From assembly GCA_949825045.1 (NCBI GenBank), contig OX463815.1, positions 14,997,231 to 15,061,230 on the forward strand: a DNA stretch of 64,000 nucleotides, given 5' to 3'. Shown here piece after piece: positions 54,252-64,000 of the stretch. Source of the stretch: Argyresthia goedartella (taxonomy: Eukaryota > Arthropoda > Insecta > Lepidoptera > Argyresthiidae). The notes under the pieces are model-generated. The model searched no databases. It saw only the letters and a list, made by a program, of their open reading frames with translations, and was not told the DNA's origin. The stretch's first letter is position 1. Each line of letters begins with the position of its first letter. The position numbers and the translations under genes are program-made.

Positions 54252-55290
54252 AAAAGGCGGGGCAGAAAGGAACTGGTTGAGCCCGTTGAGATCTACAACA
54301 CCAGCATGTGATCCTGGGACTTACCTATACCAAGAGTTTTTAAAAACTTCCACACCTGAGCTGGTGTGTAACTTTCAATACTCGCCGACGACTAATATGC
54401 CGACGTTTAGCATCACGACAGAGACGCTTGCAGCGGTTGCGAAGACATTTGTAAGAAAGGAAATTGTAATCTGTCGGATTCTTACGGTATTTACACTTGG
54501 CTCTGTTCCTCTTGGCCATTAGACGCCTAATAGTATTTGTTAGCCATGGGGCGGGTAGGTGTTTCACTCTGACTTTTTTTAACGGCGCATGCTTGTCATA
54601 AAGTCCTAGGACTATGCTATTGAAATTGTCGATTTTCTCGTCCATGGTCTCGCTCTTAATTACAGGGGACCAGTCGATCGACAAGGCATCCGACCTAAGA
54701 GACTCCAGGTCAATATCCCTAAAGCTACGAATATTAAGAAATTTTCCCCTGCTCTTGAGAGGCCTGATCTTGTACGAGAGATAGATAAGGTCATGAAACG
54801 AAAAAGGAGATTTGAGTTGACCGTGTACGGCGACCTTATCCAAGTTAGAGATGATCATAATATCGAGGAGAGAGGGAGAGCAGTGGGGTTGGAAATGAGT
54901 GGCATCAAGAGGCAGAATATGCAGATTGAAGGAGTCGACTATGGACTTTAGTTTGTTAGAACGGGAATTGTTTTTGAGGAGACAGGTTTTGAAATCACCG
55001 AGAATGAGTGTATCATTATCAAGAGGTGAGAGTTCTTTGAGGAGGGATTCTAATGTGTCGAAGTAGTCGATGCGAAGAGAGGGGCTATAACGCCCCCATC
55101 GGCCTTCCCGACTCTGTCGTTCCTGTAAAGCCTGAAACCTGGAAGGGAGTACGAAGAAGATGACAGCGATGGCTTAAGGAATGACTCGGAGACAAGAATG
55201 CCGTCCACACGTTGGTCACTAAAAGCCTCGAGCAGGTCCGGGTAGCTGGAGTGAATGCTTTGGGCATTGATATGCACGATGTTCAAGTTT
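54252..55290 (-). pseudogene. LINE-B endonuclease and linker
   Basis: 55286-55050 starts MNIVHINAQSIHSSYPD and contains DGILVSESFL and YRNDRVGKADGGV, the beginning of an AP-like endonuclease. 55050-54860 in another frame carries more of the domain (LILGDFKTCLLKNNSR-like and DSFNLHILPLDATHF). 54858-54340 covers the end of the endonuclease (MIISNLDKVAVHG) and the basic linker (APWLTNTIRRLMAKRNRAK). Frame changes at about 55075 and 54340 break it. Confidence 0.75.
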
Positions 55291-55549
55291 TCCTCTACAC
55301 CACCGAAGACAGTCCTAATGTTGGCAGAAAGGGGTTCTTCCGTTTTGTTTAGCTTTAAAAATTAAGTTCCTACCGTACCTCTCAATCTACATTAATTTTA
55401 AACAAAATTAATTTTAAACAAATTAGGTCTTATTAAAAGATTAAACAGTTAAGAATATCAAAAAAATATTTAATAATACAACACACACTATTGAAGCACC
55501 TTTTGTAACTTAGTAAGTTATTTGAGTTACAAAAGATGCTCAAATTGCT
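55291..55549. other. Junction of LINE-B 5' end with host transposon
   Basis: AT-rich sequence with no gene. It includes an imperfect hairpin (GCACCTTTTGTAACTTA near 55496 with its complement near 55530). Confidence 0.5.
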
Positions 55550-56402
55550 TTCCTCTTGCAATAATGCAAACTCTGCATCTCCTAATGAACGAAGCTTTTA
55601 GACGCCTGGCTCGGTCTCTTAACTCTTCTTCTGTCCTAATAGGTTTTTGATACACCGTTCTTGCACGTCTTCTGGTATATTTTGTAGTAAATTTGGCAAC
55701 TCATTTCTTAAGAAATGCAAATAATATTCCGCAATCAGATTTCCTGGTAATTCAAAGGGCCTATGATTTGGTTATTGATCATTCCAGCCCATAAATTTAT
55801 TTTAAATTGGTATTGGCTCTTGTCTTCTCTCATAAAACGTGGGTTAACTAATTGCCAACTGTGTAAGTTATTTAAGTTAAGTTATCCATCCCGCTTACAC
55901 GAGGATTCATCACTCCAAAGTATTTTATTAAAAAACTGTGGGTCTTCATGAATTATTCTCAGCGAGTTTATTTCTTCGACAGAAATAAACTCTTTGAGCG
56001 TAATCTCAGTGGCTGCAGCGTTTGGACACGTTGAACGTGATATGGATGCAACCGGTTCATTTTTAGCACTCTATGCACCGTCGTTCTTGGTATACCGGTG
56101 CATCGTGCTATGGTGCGCACTGAAAGCGAGGGGTCTTCTTCGATTTCTCTTAATACTATTAAATCGTGATCAACTTGCCTCGGCCTTCCTTCACTAGCAC
56201 CACCAATTTCGGTACCAAGAATCCTTCCCTCAAGAAGGGCGTGCACTCGAGGAAAAACGCGATGTTCGGGATAACGGTCCATATTCTGGAATCTTTCTCG
56301 GTACAATCTTGCGGCGGCCCTGGCATTCTCTCTTACTTCTCCATAAATCAAATGCATGTAACATGCATTTGATTTACTTGGCGTGAGCTGGTGCCGAGGC
56401 AT
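55550..56402 (-). pseudogene. Transposase of the long-TIR element (DDE_3 type), frameshifted
   Basis: The ATG at 56402 (MPRHQLTPSKSN) opens a frame to 55968 with MHLIYGEVRENARAAARLY, an HTH part (LSVRTIARCTGIPRTTVHRVL) and HPYHVQRVQTLQP, typical of a Tc1/mariner-related group with a DDE_3 nuclease. A frame change near 56000 leads to FFNKILWSDESSCKRDG (first catalytic Asp), INLWAGMINNQIIGPFELPG and YLHFLRNELPNLLQN. A stop follows the Asp motif. The second catalytic Asp region falls in the degraded remainder. A perfect 16-bp palindrome (56344-56376) sits inside the N-terminal coding part and probably altered it. Confidence 0.8.
56344..56376. repeat. Perfect 16-bp palindrome with 1-nt loop
   Basis: Arms 56344-56359 and 56361-56376 (TAAATCAAATGCATGT) around a single A, inside the transposase coding region. 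Confidence 0.9.
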
Positions 56403-56844
56403 TTCAATGTCTTTTTTTTTTTTGCCAACACAATACCAAGTAAACAAAACTACTACACAATGTTTATCAGAGTCCGTGAGATCGGCAAGTCGATAATTTC
56501 AAGAAACAAACAGTCCAAATCGATAAGAAAATCAGTATAGGATTTCAAAGCACAGGTTGAGGTTTGCAGCAAAAAAGATCAGGCTGGTATGAATATTTGT
56601 CTGACGTGGGTATCCAAGAGTTACAAGTTCACAACTAAACTAAAGTACGGTCGCAGAGCAGGAAGAGATGCGATGCGATGATGCGATGTTTCATTCTGCC
56701 GCAGCTGCCCAGGTAGCGGTTTCATGTTCTCCGAACTGATAATATGTAATATTAGAACTGCACAGACAGGCATTCTAATCTAAGGCATTATAGGACGTAA
56801 AAATATTGTAATACAGGATTTTGCTTTTTTATTTCTTTTTTTAA

Positions 56845-57332
56845 ATTAGCTCCAACTTTCAGATTAATAGCAATAACTTTGCAACGACAAAGTTTAATCC
56901 TAAGTTTTATACCAATTTACAAAGCTGGGTAGATGTACAAGTTTTTAAAATAATGGTTTAGTTCAATCCCATACATTTTTTTTGCAGGAGATTGTTTTTA
57001 ATTTCGTGCCTCTTAAGAAAGAAAAAATAATATTTGTACTCGGGATTTTTTTCTAAGTTATTAATAACAGTTAATAACAAAAATGTTATCTGCTTATATT
57101 GGTAAACTATTAACCTTTATTCTTCAAAAATAAGAATTATATCTTGGAAATGTCATCATTAGCAGCGACAGCATTAAAAAACATGATGTACGAAAGTCGG
57201 AATGGAAAATTCCGGAAAAATAAAAAGCTTGGTAGCCCTACCTTTTTTTTTCAAAATATTTAAAATTAGTTTTAGGAAATAAGGTGAACTGTCTTCCCTT
57301 TAACGTTGGACCAATATTTAAGGGACACCCTG
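56845..57332 (-). repeat. Long terminal inverted repeat, right
   Basis: Inverted counterpart of 50594-51080. It ends GGGACACCCTG at 57332, followed by the TA duplication. Confidence 0.85.
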
Positions 57333-57334
57333 TA

Positions 57335-58860
57335 TGGAAAAGGAATGGATCTAGAATTGAACCCTGTAGGACTCCAGCAGGGATTGTTTGGTAATCAGAG
57401 TGAACATATCCGAGAGATACGTAGAATTTTATATTTTATAAGTAGCTATACGTATACTTTTGACGAGGGAAAAGGGGGTCTCATATGCTATTGTAGTAGC
57501 TTATGTAAAATGCCGTGGTGCCAGACGGTGTCAATCGCCTTTTCCAGGTCAAGTAGAAACATTCCAGTTGATTGGTTAAGATTGAGGTGGTGGTTAACAT
57601 GATCAGCTACGCGGACGTGTTGTTGGGTTGAGGAGTGATGTTTACTGAAGCCAAATTGCTCGTTTTTCATCAGGTGGTTTGCGGCAATCTGGGGCCGATT
57701 GAAGATAATGGATTCGAAAGCTTGCTGAGGGTTGGCAAGAGACTAATAGGTTTGTAACTAAATCCAACGTAGTTATCTTTACCGGTTTTAAGTACGGTTA
57801 TGACTTTAGCTTATTCCGATAAATTTGGAAAATATGCAAGCTGCAGGCACCCATTGATAATTTTAGCTTTTCGTCGTTCGGGAGATGTTCTTCACGAGAA
57901 TATTGTGAAGTTTGTCAGAACCTGGTGCTTTGCGTCACTTGTCATGGATTTTGCTGACAGATGATGACACCAATTTTCCGTATCCCCGCTGTTCCAGTTC
58001 TTTTTTAGCCAGGATTTCACGTTTTTCTTCTCGATTGTTGTCAGACTGTCAGTGTGGTTTTGTCTCTTTTATGTTAGGGAACTAAGGAAACCCAAGGGCT
58101 CAGATAGCTAGCTCGCGTTAGCTAGGCGCCGCAAGACGGACGAGGGGTGGTCGACTTTGGCAAGTTTTGATTTACAAATGAGGTCATTGTGAACCTTTAT
58201 TTTCGTGTTGATATTTGCTTGCATGAAATTTATTTTGGATCGAATATGGCCTCGAGCCAAGCAGAGCGAACCTAACCCTAAAGGTCCTCTCCGTTCGAGT
58301 CTGTGCAGCCTATTTTTAATTTTGATTTGTTTACGGATTGGGGGAGGTAGGGGAATAGGTTTGGGGTTGGTAGTCCCTTCTGGAATAAATTTTTCGCCAG
58401 CTGTGGTCAGAGTGTGAGTCAGAAGATTTTTTGCTTCGTCGGTCGATCACTTGGCTGTTATAAACTTGTGAGCTAAGGGTTAAGTTGCCATCTAGGAAGG
58501 TTCGAAACTCCTTACAATTAGCCTGTCCGTAGCGATAGAAGATATGTATTTCTGGAGAGAGCTCCATACAGGAAGAAGAGAATGGGTTATGTCTGACTTT
58601 ACAAGGGTTGCAATGCCCTGTCCTTCCCCTGACGTTTGCTTGTCCTGCCGGTAGCACATGTAATCTGGCGTAATTAGTAGTGAATTGACTGGTAACTTGG
58701 TCTCGCTGACGGCTATTATGTCGACGGAAAGGTCGAAAGATGCTAAGTGTAATAGTTCGTATTGCCTAAACGTATTGCCTATCATTAATTGAGAAAAAAA
58801 AAAGGAAATTACCTACCTATTAAAATACGAGCCTTAACCTTTACTATGCAGATGAAAAAT
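57335..58860 (-). pseudogene. LINE-D (Jockey-like): endonuclease and RT start
   Basis: Minus-strand remnants: 58785-58492 (DLSVDIIAVSETKLPVNS, YRQDKQTSGEGQGIATLV; endonuclease), linker frames around 58400-58200, then 57670-57488 with MKNEQFGFSKHHSSTQQHV and MFLLDLEKAIDTVWHHGIL (RT blocks). It ends near 57340 with GVLQGSILDPFLF. The ORF then meets the 6.7-kb insertion and resumes at 50593. Many stops. Confidence 0.8.
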
Positions 58861-59209
58861 GTATTGTAGTTGGAAATTATAGATAGATAGATAAATAATC
58901 ACTTTATTTAATGTTACACATGTTTATAATTACAGAAAAACAATTCATTCAAAGTAAACAAAAAAAATAAAAATAAAAAATTGAGAAAACTTGAAAAGGA
59001 TTTTGACAGAAATTTCTAGATGTCAGAAACAGAGAATAGAGCTACTGTACCCTGACAAAATAATACGATTCATACACTTATTTTAATATATTTTTATTCC
59101 ATATTTTTATCACTATCAGATGAATCATCATCAGCAAAAATATATCTGACATAGTTCTAATAAGGTGGTCGAGATGGCACATTTTGTTTTCTTCTTTAAT
59201 TAATAATAA
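58861..59209. other. AT-rich repeats, no gene
   Basis: Contains (GATA)n near 58882 followed by AATAATCACTTTATTTAATG, the shape of an antisense LINE/SINE 3' end, and A-rich runs. An (AAT)n run ends at 59223. Confidence 0.45.
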
Positions 59210-59443
59210 TAATAATAATAATACCTTGGACACTATTTACACACATTGATCTAGCCCCAAACTAGGATTCCCTGTATCTTGGGTACTAGACAACGATACA
59301 CATACTTATATAGATAAATATTATACATAGATAGATAAACAACCATGACTTTTATTTAATTAAATATTTGCCCCCACCGGGACTCGAACCCGGGACCCTT
59401 GGCTTCGTAGGCAGGGTCACTGCCGACTCGGCCATTCGGGTCG
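59210..59443 (-). mobile_element. tRNA-headed SINE
   Basis: Minus strand: a tRNA-like head begins CGACCCGAATGGCC at 59443, with box A-like TGGCCGAGTCGG (59434-59423) and box B GGTTCGAGTCC (59390-59380). A body with TATCGTTGTCTAGTACCC follows, then a tail CCTAGTTTGGGGCTAGATCA and TGTGTAAATAGTGTCC, and an (ATT)n end. The same tail word occurs inverted in the 3' parts of the LINE fragments at 46590 and 48500. Not a functional tRNA: the gene continues without a terminator and the acceptor stem is not complementary. Confidence 0.82.
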
Positions 59444-61627
59444 TCGTCGTTTAATTGTATGTGCTATGCATTTTTTACATTTTTCGGTCGTTGCAACGGA
59501 ATTTCAACATCTTTCATTTTGAAGGTTTTAATTTTAGTAGCTTCGTAGCAAACAGTGTAAGTTTGCGCCCAAGTCTGTTCCCCGAGTAGGCGAAATTTCG
59601 CACATTAACCCCTAGCCTTTTGTCTCTTTCGCTCGCGTAATAACTATGTTGGCGTCGCGCTCGTTGAATTACGAGCATGTGCGAGGTTTAAGTTGGAAGC
59701 CGACCGCAACTGCAGACAGCAAATGTGAGACAGATTCAGGTAGCGTAGTTACGACGAGAGTTTGACAGCGTATCTACGTATAACGCTCGCTGTCACGCTC
59801 GCTCGCGTCGTAACTATTTGTATTCGGATTTGTACCTGGTCACCGATGAAACCGTTCGGCTTTGTTGGGGATATCGTAATTTTACCATAATATGTGAAAA
59901 CAAAACGCACAAACTATTAATTTGTAAAATATTTTATCAAATACCCTCTTATTGTAAAGTAATACTCCAACATATTAACCATTTTTTGTATTGCTCAATT
60001 GTATGAAATGTTCCCATAACATCTGTGAAGATGTTACGGGAACAGATAAGAAGAGATAACATCTCGAAAGTGACTCATTATGGAAAATGTTTAGAAGTGT
60101 CCAGGAAAACGCAAACGTGTCCAGTAAGTAAGTATGAAATCCCATTACATATCATAATATTAAAATATAGAACTTTTTTTTTAAAGATAAACTGAGGAAG
60201 TTAATGGCAGTTAAGGGCCTTTTATAAATAGGAGGTACCATAGAGGTTGACGTGTCCTAATTGCACTTATATTGCACGATGTAAAATGGCGGAAAACTCA
60301 GTTCATTGGTATTTTTTACTATTTTGATACTAATTAGGAATAAGGAATTCGATACTAACAGAAGAAAAAGAAGAATAAAATAAAATATTCACAATAAACA
60401 CAAATGGTTTTATTTTTAAGAACATCACTATACACCCTTCAATCAAAAGTGCCATCCTGGCCTAGCATTATAGCCGGACCTCGCCTTCGGCTCGGCTGGC
60501 TGCATCATACTCGTCCAGGATGGCTTACTTATATACGTCTCTGCAGTATACTATTACAAGCTTACATTCAGTCCAGAGTTATTTTGGGAGAACCGTGGAC
60601 TCGGGATCAGGCAACCAATGCAGCAGGCCAATGCATGCTTAGCATGCCAGTAGTATTCATTATTGATTAATATAGGTACCTAGTATGTGTAATCTCAGAT
60701 TAGTGGTTTTACAAACTATAGTAAAAATTTACGAAATTATCGATTTCGATTAGTAATCTGACATCCGCACAACTTTTCTTTAATGTTTTAGAGTTATCAG
60801 ATTAAGATACCGTTATGGTTGTGATTTTGGAATCAAAGATTTTTATTTATAATTATCTCTACATACTGCTTATGACTAAACTGTAAGAAAGTAATAAACC
60901 GAAGATATTTTCTTATCATCCGATCGATCTCAGCCTGCCTGTCGTAAAATAACCAAATTAAACCAAAGGTTTGGATACCCTCGTACTGGATAAAAGTAAC
61001 ATGGTATGGTAATACTCTTAAAATAAATAAATAAAACTAAATACCTTATAGAGATAAATAGGTATTTTATTAACAGATTAGATAAACTATAACATTCTCT
61101 TTTGGTAAATATTTGTGGTCTGATGGACAAAATAAGTATTCACCAAAGTTCACTGTAAAACCTATAAAAATCTTGGAGAGTGATGCTTATAGTAGAGTAA
61201 TTATCTGCTGTATCATAGCAGATAATTACTCTACTATAAGCATCACTCTACAGTGATCGTTGAACCTACCTAATCTACGTTTTTCACGATGTGTATGAAC
61301 ACTAGTTCTAGTGATTTCATGCTCGCTTCTCACCCTGCTGCCTGCTGATCATCTACCAATGATGATTTATCTTAAGTACCTTTTACGCACGTTCTAATGG
61401 TGATGGTAACGTCGTGAGAAAAAATTCAATCTCGAAAGGTGCGGCGATAGACTTGCCCCATGAACCGCAAAATGAAGTGTAGAAGAACTGGCTAAACGTG
61501 GACACAATTGTGTCTCTTATGCCAAAAGGCGTAACGCTATGTTATAATGTGTGTGTGTGTGAAAGAGAAAGAATAGAGAAAATGCCCGCAACCGCTGCGG
61601 TTCGGCTGTGTGTGTGGTCAGTTGTGT
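59444..61627. other. Intergenic stretch, no gene supported
   Basis: No convincing coding region. Seen: a GC-richer block 59560-59800 with repeated GCTCGC(T)GTC/GCTCGCG words; a 16-bp hairpin at 60009-60044 (one mismatch); CTCGCCTTCGGCTCGGCTGG near 60480, a repeat-like palindromic word; and the perfect palindrome 61177-61249. The TTTATT at 61066-61071 could be a minus-strand polyadenylation signal of the right gene, but is 560 bp beyond its stop. Confidence 0.5.
61177..61249. repeat. Perfect 33-bp palindrome with 7-nt loop
   Basis: Arms 61177-61209 and 61217-61249 are exact inverted copies (AGAGTGATGCTTATAG...). Located downstream of the right host gene. No repeats flank it. Confidence 0.95.
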
Positions 61628-61767
61628 TTAGTCTTTTGGCACGAGCAGCGTGGTCGTCATCGCTTTTTCTTTCAGAAGTCCGCGGTTCACTTTGTCTGAC
61701 GGAGTCATGGGCAAGCTCTCCACGAAGAAAAGACCCCCGTGCAAATGTTTCAGAGGCGGGAGCTCTC
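61628..61767 (-). CDS. Right luciferase/4CL-like acyl-CoA synthetase, final exon
   Basis: Last exon of the minus-strand paralogue, after acceptor ATATTTCAG (61776-61768). Two bases complete the split codon, then ELPPLKHLHGGLFFVESLP and MTPSDKVNRGLLKEKA, ending LLVPKD and TAA (61630-61628). Motif A10 keeps the catalytic lysine but has Asp in place of Gly before it (PSDK versus PSGK), an unusual change. As in the left gene there is no peroxisomal C-terminal tripeptide. The preceding intron is 353 bp. Confidence 0.9.
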
Positions 61768-62120
61768 CTGAAATATCAGAAATAAGTGTTAAGCAAGATA
61801 CTTTAGTTCTTATAATTAATTAAGAGTTCCACAGTTTTGGCAAAGGATAGTTTGCTAAAACTGCGCTTATAGGAGGCGCTGAAGGAAATAAACTACCAGT
61901 TGGAATGCTGACGCGTCTTCGCGTACATCGTCATAAGATTCCGCTTCCAATTGCTTAAAATTTATTAAATATTGTTTCCCATCTCTCCTAAAAAAACCCC
62001 GAGTTTTCTTTTATTGTGGCTATCCGGAAAACAAAGTACGAAAATGGGTGCTTGCGACCACTAACCCAGATATATTGATTAATGAATTTGTAATTGCATT
62101 GTTATTTAAGTTCAACTCAC

Positions 62121-62286
62121 TTTTCACTAAGTCGAAAATCTCCTGAGGCTGTACCATGCTGTCCTTATTTCTCACTACAGCTGCTACCGGCACCTCTACA
62201 TGCAACTTGTCCGGTATCCCAACGACACATGCGTCCGCCACGCCTGGGTGAGTTTTAATGATCTCCTCTATTTGAATAGGTGAAAT
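62121..62286 (-). CDS. Right luciferase/4CL-like acyl-CoA synthetase, C-terminal-domain exon
   Basis: 166-bp exon, acceptor CGCTTTCAG (ending 62287) and donor GTGAGT (62120-62115). It encodes ISPIQIEEIIKTHPGVAD, ACVVGIPDKLHVEVPVAAVV and PQEIFDLVK, the start of the mobile C-terminal domain. Length and phase equal those of the left-gene exon 3738-3903, and the residues are clearly alignable, with many replacements, so the duplication is not recent. Confidence 0.92.
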
Positions 62287-62398
62287 CTGAAAGCGACACA
62301 TATTTTGTACAACCCTACCTCTATGTTTTTCACGCATAGTACATCTCCTTTCTTCTCGACAAATAGTAGGTAGTTGGTATAGACTCTATACGTTTTAT

Positions 62399-62640
62399 CC
62401 ATTTCATTTTACTTAAGATCGTTATTACAGAAGCTCAAATGAATGGGTTTGCTTCAAAAATGTTTGCCTTCGTGAACGTAACTGCGATGTTTATGTATAT
62501 ATATATGTTTATATATATATATATACATATACATACATATATACATAAACATCGCAGTTACGTTCACGAAGGCAAACATTTTTGAAGCAAACCCATTCAT
62601 TTGAGCTTCTGTAATAACGATCTTAAGTAAAATGAAATGG
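62399..62640. repeat. 104-bp perfect palindrome in an intron
   Basis: Arms 62399-62502 and 62537-62640 are identical inverted copies separated by 34 bp of AT-rich sequence, followed by an (AT)n tract to 62726. The unit is otherwise unique intronic sequence with no transposon features. It lies between two exons of the right gene. Confidence 0.95.
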
Positions 62641-62641
62641 A

Positions 62642-62651
62642 ATATATATAT

Positions 62652-62703
<52 letters not shown>

Positions 62704-62726
62704 ATATATATATATATATATATATA
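62642..62726. repeat. (TA)n microsatellite
   Basis: A long TA run with two interspersed TGTTTA/TAAACA words. It could promote the adjacent palindrome. ORFs here encode only Tyr-Ile runs and are not genes. Confidence 0.9.
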
Positions 62727-62855
62727 CTGTTACTCCTTGAGATACAAATTCACTGAGTAATTCTAGGTGCAGTCTCAGCATCCTCGGGCATGCTGACAAA
62801 AAAGAGCAGCCAAGGTCAGTGCAGTAATAAATTCTAATAAAACCACAATACTAAC

Positions 62856-63002
62856 CCAACGTCCTTGATATTTTATTAAAAGTCGTTTCCTTTCTTCGTA
62901 GTAAAAGTAATTATGTTCATCCTTTCGGAATATATCGCCAGTCATAATCCACCCATCTTCTGTTAAAATTTCATTAGTATCTTCCTGGCTGTTCAGATAC
63001 CC
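62856..63002 (-). CDS. Right luciferase/4CL-like acyl-CoA synthetase, exon with motif A7/A8
   Basis: 147-bp exon after acceptor CATTTCAG and before donor GTTAGT, phase 0 on both sides. The translation starts GYLNSQEDTNEILTEDG, contains WIMTGDIF (motif A7 TGD) and EERKRLLIKYQGRW (motif A8 hinge, here with the normal glycine). It matches the left-gene exon 2810-2956 in length, phase and sequence. The next upstream exon is not visible up to 64000, so at least a 1-kb intron precedes it. Confidence 0.92.
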
Positions 63003-64000
63003 CTGAAATGTTTTTTTTATATAACTAATGTAAACCAGTACGCGTTCGACAAGGACCTACCTACCTATTGAATCTTCTCAGAAACAGAGAAGGAATAAAT
63101 TATTAAGATATTCATGTTACAACTGTAACATGCGAAATACCTCGATTAATATTCTCTCTAAGAAATGTATGAAACCCCTCGAGCAACACGGCCTTGTATT
63201 GCTCGAAGATCAAACCTGAACCTTCTTAAGGGGATACCTCATCCGTGCAAAGGTCCCCGATACTCCAAGCGGAATAACCCGCAGCGTGAGTAAAACGGAA
63301 TCGGGAAAAAATGACAAAAAGTTAGTTTTATATAGAATCAAAATTAACTAAAATAGCTATAAAAATTCTATATCAGGTAATTTAGGTATTATTAAAACCA
63401 ATCTAAACAAATATTTTTGAATTCTGTGCTATATTCCAATGTGTCACAACATCAAAAAAGTGTAAATTTAGACCTCATTTCAATAATTATTTCTATTGAG
63501 CGAAATTCCTCCAATCGCGTTTCTGTTTAAACAAAATCTAGAAAAAGATCCTAAATTGCTATATTAATTTATTTAATTTGACTTCGTTTGAACAGCAAAG
63601 AAATTCCTAAAAAAATGACGATTTTGTCGATGATGATCACCTAAGGCGACGCATTAGGCCAATACAGCCTTTTGTAAATCTCAAGTTAAGCAAAATAGGA
63701 GCGTTAGAGCAGTTGTTTCTTTATACTAGCTTGTTGATCATGAGTGACACCTCGCATTCGTAAACATATAAACGCAGTTAGATTATCTTTGCTCTGTAGA
63801 AAAGTCTCACGAAGTTGTGTTAGTTAGCCAATCGTTAGTATTATCTCTACCAAATGCATGCCTAGATTTGCGGCAAGTGGTAAAATCCACGAAACAATCA
63901 TTGACCCATTAATTAATGTAATAATTTTCCATTTTTATTGTGTTTTCATACGTGGTAGGTACTCATGACGCCAATTTTTTTGGCGCCCGAATTCCGCCTG
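63003..64000. other. Intron of the right gene, no exon recognised
   Basis: AT-rich sequence without an exon that I can support. A small palindrome GACGCCAATTTTTTTGGCGCC lies at 63968-63988. Confidence 0.55.

Larger units (their letters stand above)
50594..57332 (-). mobile_element. Tc1/mariner-type element with ~490-bp inverted repeats
   Basis: A transposon inserted into LINE-D with TA on both sides (50592-50593, 57333-57334). The ends begin CAGGGTGTCCCT(T/A)AA and remain alignable inward for about 490 bp (50594 to about 51080, and 57332 to about 56845), far longer than normal Tc1 ends. The minus strand carries a frameshifted transposase (56402 to about 55550). A LINE pair (51157-55290) is inserted between the left repeat and the transposase; without it the element would be about 2.6 kb. 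Confidence 0.85.

Noticed and set aside
59380..59443. Functional tRNA gene on the minus strand
   Set aside because: Boxes A and B are good, but the sequence continues as a SINE body with an (ATT)n tail and the acceptor stem does not pair.
60404..60670. 88-codon + strand ORF
   Set aside because: It overlaps a repeat-like palindromic word and shows no domain, splice signal or family resemblance.
61498..61785. 95-codon + strand ORF
   Set aside because: It is the shadow of the final exon of the right CoA-ligase-like gene on the other strand, which has splice sites and clear homology.
62454..62705. 83-codon minus-strand ORF of Tyr/Ile runs
   Set aside because: It is the translation of the (TA)n microsatellite and palindrome.

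Overview
This window looks like insect genomic DNA, most probably from a moth or butterfly. The reasons are intron-bearing host exons, TA-target mariner/Tc1 elements, a Harbinger-type element, BEL/Pao and Gypsy LTR retrotransposons, several LINEs, a tRNA-headed SINE, and copies of an interspersed repeat (29004-29415) that I associate with lepidopteran genomes. The order-level call is inference. Most of the sequence is transposon-derived.

Host genes: two 3' gene ends face each other. On the + strand, exons at 2810-2956, 3738-3903 and 11501-11658 encode the C-terminal part of an adenylate-forming enzyme (firefly luciferase / 4-coumarate-CoA ligase-like acyl-CoA synthetase family). On the - strand, exons at 63002-62856, 62286-62121 and 61767-61628 encode the matching part of a paralogue. 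The first two exons have identical lengths in both genes (147 and 166 bp) and the same splice phases, so they are duplicated genes lying tail to tail. Their upstream exons are outside the window or were not found. About 50 kb of transposon DNA separates the two stop codons.

Left part (1-12241): an intact-looking mariner (277-1585); a palindromic repeat (2352-2615); the left host gene, whose 7.6-kb last intron carries a 4.4-kb Harbinger inverted duplication (4109-8513, TTA target duplication) and a second, frameshifted mariner (9457-10741).

Centre (12242-45418): one BEL/Pao retrotransposon (BEL-1) flanked by the 5-bp duplication CAGTC and stretched from about 8 kb to 33 kb by nested insertions. 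An LTR element (X, 15292-25592, TSD GAAAA) sits in its reverse transcriptase. X is split by a second BEL/Pao element (BEL-2, 16919-25483, TSD ACGTG), which holds a Tc1-like transposon with a three-exon transposase gene (17680-20555) and a solo LTR (24075-24609, TSD GTCA). Downstream of BEL-1's envelope-like region are a Gypsy element (30294-33449), a LINE (about 33.96-39.09 kb) carrying its own 2.2-kb insertion (36308-38520, TSD ATGT), a second Gypsy element (39136-43350) and an IR/DR-type Tc1 element (43373-45117). The remaining BEL-1 3' LTR follows (45133-45418).

Right part (45419-64000): inverted LINE fragments (45640-49850); a Jockey-like LINE split by a Tc1/mariner-type element with roughly 490-bp terminal inverted repeats (50594-57332), itself split by a chimeric LINE (about 51600-55290); a tRNA-headed SINE; then the right host gene. 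Several perfect snap-back palindromes occur across the window and look like replication template-switch scars.
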